The notes under the pieces: model-generated
The model's input: only the letters and a program-made list of their open reading frames with translations
The model's database searches: none
What the model was told of the DNA's origin: nothing
Shown here: piece after piece, positions 59,854 to 64,000 of the stretch
Layout: every line of letters starts with the position of its first letter
Numbering within the stretch: position 1 is the first letter of the stretch
Translations under genes and position numbers: made by a program
Assembly: GCA_009837355.1 (NCBI GenBank)
Contig: VXTR01000064.1
Coordinates: 34,737-98,736 of the forward strand
Direction: 5' to 3'
Source of the DNA: Chloroflexota bacterium
GTDB lineage: Bacteria; Chloroflexota; Dehalococcoidia; Lucifugimonadales; UBA3495
DNA length: 64,000 nucleotides

Positions 59854-59913
59854 TCCGGTCTTATAGAGTATAGAGTGATGACTAACTGAATTAATGAATC
59901 GTTGAGGCTCACA

Positions 59914-62172
59914 ATGCCAGTCAGCAAAGAAATACTGGACGAAATCGCGCTGTCTCCGGACGAATACGAGATGATTGTGGAACGGCTGGACCGGGAGCCA
60001 AACCCGGTTGAGCTGGGCATGTTTGGCGCGCTGTGGAGCGAGCATTGCGGCTACAAGCACTCGCGCCCGCTGCTGCGGATGCTGCCTTCCACGTCGGAGC
60101 GCACCCTCTCGCAGGCCGGGGCGGAAAACGCCGGGGCCATTGACATCGGCAACGGGTTGGCGGTGGTGTTCAAGGTGGAATCCCACAACCATCCGTCGGC
60201 GGTGGAGCCGTTGCAGGGCGCGGCCACGGGCGTCGGCGGCATCGTGCGGGACATACTGGCGATGGGGGCACGGCCGGTGGCCCTGCTGAACTCGCTGCGC
60301 TTCGGCCCGCCCAGCGAACCCGCCAACCGTCGCCTGTTGCGTGGCGTGGTGGACGGCATCGGATGGTACGGCAACTGCATCGGCGTCCCCGACGTAGCAG
60401 GTGAAATCTACTTCGACGAATCCTACTCCCAGAACCCGCTGGTCAACGCAATGTGCGTTGGCATCGCCCGCATCGAGGATTTGGCCAGCGCGGCGGCGGA
60501 CACTCCCGGGGACGTACTGCTGCTGGTGGGCGCGGGCACCGGGCGGGACGGCATTCACGGCGCGTCCGGGTTGGCCTCGCGAACATTTGAGGAAGAGCAG
60601 GAGTTGCGTCCCACGGTGCAGGTGGGCAACCCTTTCCTGGAGAAGACGCTGATTGAGGCGTGCCTGGAAGCGCTGGCCACGGGCAAAGTCCGCGCGCTGC
60701 AAGACCTGGGCGCGGCCGGCCTGACCAGCGCGGTGGTGGAGTCCGTGGCACGAGGCCGGCGCGGCTTTGTACTGGATATTGACCGGGTGCATCGGCGGGA
60801 ATCGGGGATGTCCGGCTACGATGTGATGCTTTCCGAATCGCAGGAGCGGATGCTGCTGGTCGCCGCCGAGGAACACGTGTCGGAGATCCGCAACGTGTTC
60901 CAGAAGTGGGACGTGGCCTGCCACGCGGTAGGGACGGTAACCGAGGAACAGACGGCTCGGGTTACTGAAGGTTCCCAAACCCTGGCCGCGGCGCCGGTAG
61001 AGCATCTGGCGGACGCGCCGCAGTATCGTTTGAGCGGGCAGCCCACTCCAGAGGATGAGGCGCGGCGACGGATTGAATGGGCCGACGTGCCGTTGGCGGA
61101 GGCGGCTGGCCTGGGCAACGCCGGGGATGTTCTGCTGCGTTTGCTGGCGTCGCCCAACATTGCGAGCCGGCAGGGAGTGTATCGCCAGTACGACCACCAA
61201 GTGCAGACCAACACGGTAGTCGGTCCGGGCGAGGGCGACGCCGCGGTGCTGCGCATCAAGGAGACGGGGCAGGCCATCGCCGTGGCGATAGACGGGAACG
61301 GCCGGCAGTGTTACCTGGATCCCTACCGGGGCGGGCAGCGGGTGGTTGCCGAGGTAACGCGGAACCTGTCCTGCGTGGGCACGGAGCCGCTGGCGCTTAC
61401 CGACTGCCTTAATTTCGGCAATCCCGAACGGCCTGACATCTACTACCAGCTGGAGCAGTGCATATCGGGCATGGCGGACGCCTGCCGACAGCTGGGCGTG
61501 CCGGTGGTCAGCGGGAACGTGAGCCTGTACAACGAAAGCCAGGGGACCGCAATCTTTCCCACGCCCATCGTCGGGGGACTGGGGTTGCTGGACGATGCCA
61601 GCAAGCACTGCCGCGCGGGATTCCCCGGGTCGGGGTTGGCCGTGGTGTTGCTGGGGGCAGAGCGGCTGACGGCGGAAGTGTCGGACCTGGCCGGCAGCGA
61701 GTACCTCTATGCGGTGCATGGCATGGTGCGGGGACAGCCCGAGATTGACATGGAGTTGGAGGGACGGGTGCAGGCCCTGTGCCGGCGGCTGATTGGCGAC
61801 GGCCTGACATTATCGGCGCACGACTGTTCGGACGGCGGGTTTGCGGTGGCGCTGGCTGAGTGCTGCATCCTGGGCGATGATCGCATCGGCGGCGGCGGCT
61901 CGGTGGGGTTCACGGCGGCGGACGCCTTTGCAGAGAGCGTACCGGAGCGCTGGGACGCGGCTCTGTTCGGCGAGGCCCCATCGCGAATCCTGGTGGCTGT
62001 GGAAGCGACGCAGTTGCCGGATGTGCTGGGCGCCGCCGATGCTGCCGGCGTGCCGGCAGCGGCCATTGGCGAAACCGGCGGCGACAGTCTGCGGATTGGC
62101 GGGCGGGTTGATTTGCCGGTAGCGGAACTTGCCGATGCCTGGCGCGGTGGGCTGAGCGGAGTTTGGGCCTAG
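59914..62172 (+). CDS. purL: phosphoribosylformylglycinamidine synthase subunit PurL
   Basis: GMFGALWSEHCGYKHSRPLL...VVFKVESHNHPSAVEPLQGAATGVGGIVRDILAMGARPVALLNSLRFG...GAGTGRDGIHGASGLASR...ALQDLGAAGLTSAVVE. Confidence 0.95.
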   Translation: MPVSKEILDEIALSPDEYEMIVERLDREPNPVELGMFGALWSEHCGYKHSRPLLRMLPSTSERTLSQAGAENAGAIDIGNGLAVVFKVESHNHPSAVEPLQGAATGVGGIVRDILAMGARPVALLNSLRFGPPSEPANRRLLRGVVDGIGWYGNCIGVPDVAGEIYFDESYSQNPLVNAMCVGIARIEDLASAAADTPGDVLLLVGAGTGRDGIHGASGLASRTFEEEQELRPTVQVGNPFLEKTLIEACLEALATGKVRALQDLGAAGLTSAVVESVARGRRGFVLDIDRVHRRESGMSGYDVMLSESQERMLLVAAEEHVSEIRNVFQKWDVACHAVGTVTEEQTARVTEGSQTLAAAPVEHLADAPQYRLSGQPTPEDEARRRIEWADVPLAEAAGLGNAGDVLLRLLASPNIASRQGVYRQYDHQVQTNTVVGPGEGDAAVLRIKETGQAIAVAIDGNGRQCYLDPYRGGQRVVAEVTRNLSCVGTEPLALTDCLNFGNPERPDIYYQLEQCISGMADACRQLGVPVVSGNVSLYNESQGTAIFPTPIVGGLGLLDDASKHCRAGFPGSGLAVVLLGAERLTAEVSDLAGSEYLYAVHGMVRGQPEIDMELEGRVQALCRRLIGDGLTLSAHDCSDGGFAVALAECCILGDDRIGGGGSVGFTAADAFAESVPERWDAALFGEAPSRILVAVEATQLPDVLGAADAAGVPAAAIGETGGDSLRIGGRVDLPVAELADAWRGGLSGVWA

Positions 62173-63812
62173 GTCAGCGCGACCACAGGCTCGGCATCGG
62201 GGCGGGCCGCCTCAGCGGAACCGTGCTCATCCAAGGGGGGCGTGGCGATGGCCTCGTTGGTCCCGATTTGCGCTCCCGACGGCTCGTAGGGGAGGCCCAA
62301 GCGAGTGGCGAGGGCGATGCCGGTCAGCGGATGGCGGCGGTTCAGGCCAAACACACGCTTGCGTCGCAGGCGATTAGTTTCAGGGTCTCGGACGCTGACG
62401 TTGCGGTACTGGAACACGCCGTTGGAGGCCAGGGAGCGAATGAGTCGGATGACGAAGGTGCGGGAGTTATTTTCGCCCCAATGGGCCATGATGGTGGGGT
62501 CTTCAAACTCGATGCCGGCAGCCAGGGCCTGGGTGATTTCACCACAGAGGGCGTTGAACATCACGGAGTCGGCGCCGTCGCGTTCTTCGAGGGTATGCCC
62601 CATGACAATCAAGTCGGCCACGCGAGCGACGTCACCCGGCCGATCTTCGGAGGGTGGCAGGTTGAGATCGCCAACGGCGTTGGACAGGGCTGCGTCGAAC
62701 CCGACGGGTTCGGGGGTTGAACGCTGGTACCGGGGAGGCGCGACCGCGGCAGGCTCGGGCTCGTCGGCAACATCGGGGTCATCGTCAGGTTCGTCGTCAG
62801 GTTCATCGGCACTGTCAGCGAAGTCCCGGGAGATTTCGACAGGGTCGGTGGCCTCAGTGATTTCCGGCTGGTCGTCGTCTTCATAGGAATCGATGGCGTC
62901 GTCTTCATCGTGAATCTGGGGAACCGGGTCGGGTTCGTCGGCCATTAGAATCCAGTCAACGAGGTCAACGCTGCGGATTTTGATGTTGCCTTCCTCGGCG
63001 ACGCGGAGCATGAGCTTTTTGAAGCCGGAGAAGCCCAGCTTACGCTCGTCGAATCCGGCGATGCGTCGGACCAGGCGCTGTTTGAGGGAGGTGAGGAGGA
63101 GGGTGTGTCCGGCGGCGCGCTCGCTGCGGATGACTTCTTCGATGGCGCGGATGACTTCGGGGAGTTGGTGGCGTCCCGGGTTGCTGAGCTGCTGGGCCGG
63201 CGTGAATTGCCGGGAGCGTTGGTAAGGGCCCCGGTGGGACACGGGTTCGATGTCTATGGGATCAACGTCTGAGTCGTAGAAAATCAGGCCATCGACGTGG
63301 TCGGCCATGCGGCGGGAGGTGGCCCAGGAGACGCCGACGACGAGGACGCGCTTGCCCACAGAGCGCAGGGAGTTGATGACGTGAATGAAGTCGGAGTCGC
63401 CGGAGACCAGGACGAAGGTCTTGATGTTGGGGAAACTGTGGGCGGTGTCGATGCAGTCCGCGGTCATCTTGACGTCAACGCTGTTCTTGACGGCGATGGT
63501 GCGGCCGGCGCCGTGGGCGCCGCTGGGAGGGAGACGGGTGGGGACGTACACCGGTTCAATGCCGGCGGCATAGAGGGAAGGAGGGTCCTGGATAAACTGG
63601 CTGGCGCCCTTGAGTTCGGGAGCGCGGGTTACCCAGTCGGCATAGGCTCTCCCCACCACCACCCGGCCATGATTGGAGACTTCCTCTTTCAGAGCGGATA
63701 CGTTGGGAGTGCGGCCCCGGGTGGCGAGACTTATCTTGAAGTTCTCCCAATCGATGAATAATGCTACGTCGTCGCTGAATGACGTGCTGCCGTTGACCTG
63801 TTGAGTAGCGAT
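62169..63812 (-). CDS. NYN-domain (PIN-like RNase) protein with OST-HTH/LOTUS domain; non-canonical start proposed
   Basis: In-frame extension upstream of the tracked GTG (63662) encodes VALFIDWENFKISLATRGRTPNVSALKEEVSNHGRV. NYN features continue with KNSVDVKMTADCIDT...TFVLVSGDSDFIHVINSLRSVGKRVLVVG. LOTUS-like LTSLKQRLVRRIAGFDERKLGFSGFKKLMLRVAEEGNIKI. Confidence 0.82.
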   Translation of the reverse strand: MATQQVNGSTSFSDDVALFIDWENFKISLATRGRTPNVSALKEEVSNHGRVVVGRAYADWVTRAPELKGASQFIQDPPSLYAAGIEPVYVPTRLPPSGAHGAGRTIAVKNSVDVKMTADCIDTAHSFPNIKTFVLVSGDSDFIHVINSLRSVGKRVLVVGVSWATSRRMADHVDGLIFYDSDVDPIDIEPVSHRGPYQRSRQFTPAQQLSNPGRHQLPEVIRAIEEVIRSERAAGHTLLLTSLKQRLVRRIAGFDERKLGFSGFKKLMLRVAEEGNIKIRSVDLVDWILMADEPDPVPQIHDEDDAIDSYEDDDQPEITEATDPVEISRDFADSADEPDDEPDDDPDVADEPEPAAVAPPRYQRSTPEPVGFDAALSNAVGDLNLPPSEDRPGDVARVADLIVMGHTLEERDGADSVMFNALCGEITQALAAGIEFEDPTIMAHWGENNSRTFVIRLIRSLASNGVFQYRNVSVRDPETNRLRRKRVFGLNRRHPLTGIALATRLGLPYEPSGAQIGTNEAIATPPLDEHGSAEAARPDAEPVVALT

Positions 63813-63911
63813 GATAGTACCTCAATTTGCTCGTTGAAGGAGCGCGGGTTTGGTCAAGTTTAGTCTGGCAGACTAACAGCGTCAAGTTGGGAGGCGCGGC
63901 GGGAGGCCGGG

Positions 63912-64000
63912 TCAGGGGCCGCGGATGCGTTTGAGTTCTTCGACCGGGTTGATTGATCCCACCGGGTTCAGGTGTTTCCAGTTCCGGTTCACCCAGTGAA
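63912..64000 (-). CDS. C-terminal end of an unidentified CDS (runs off window)
   Basis: Reverse-strand open frame ...NRNWKHLNPVGSINPVEELKRIRGP* to window edge. Confidence 0.35.
   Translation of the reverse strand, partial: HWVNRNWKHLNPVGSINPVEELKRIRGP

Noticed and set aside
59011-61719. 902-aa reverse-strand ORF antisense to the EamA gene and purL
   Set aside because: Composition (His/Arg/Gln/Ala-rich, no family signal) and full overlap with confident EamA/PurL coding; stop-free antisense frames are expected in GC-rich codons.
63662-63662. GTG start at 63662 for the NYN protein as given in the ORF track
   Set aside because: Would delete the conserved FIDWENF strand with the catalytic Asp; upstream frame is open and conserved-looking.
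1-64000. CRISPR arrays, transposases, rRNA operons
   Set aside because: No regularly spaced direct repeats, transposase motifs or rRNA sequence were seen on reading.

Overview
The window is a dense, high-GC bacterial chromosome segment. Gene content suggests a Chloroflexota/SAR202-like or sponge-symbiont lineage, but this is inferred from memory and not tested. Most of it is ordinary metabolism and housekeeping: MmgE/PrpD, M19 dipeptidase, thiolase/DUF35, argF, DUF1501/DUF1800, folD, queA, FAH, a peptide ABC transporter, mnmA, rnhB, yraN, apt, purQ and purL, plus three tRNAs (Gly-GCC, Phe-GAA, Leu-CAA). The main accessory locus is a type I polyketide/fatty-acid synthase of about 3,374 aa (43605-53729). 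Its first module is complete (KS-AT-DH-MT-psiKR-ER-KR-ACP). It is followed by a KS-AT pair whose catalytic motifs are visibly eroded (KS EAHGTGT->EAQAVGS; AT GHSLGE->GDGCGN, with the central AT region missing). Next come a free-standing ACP, an Sfp-type PPTase and an alpha/beta hydrolase. Other observations: (i) a ~450-bp non-coding repeat present twice in inverted orientation (about 1981-2432 and 34940-35416), each copy starting with a sigma70-like promoter and lying upstream of a co-oriented gene; (ii) a purine/xanthine-type permease with a C-terminal RsbW-like domain; (iii) a NYN-LOTUS protein whose conserved N-terminus can only be reached from a non-ATG/GTG/TTG start; (iv) an AbiJ-like gene split by a single in-frame amber codon; (v) an McrBC locus; (vi) a family of intergenic palindromes (GGGGCGAAT..ATTCGCCCC type). 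All calls come from reading the sequence and ORF translations. No database search was run.
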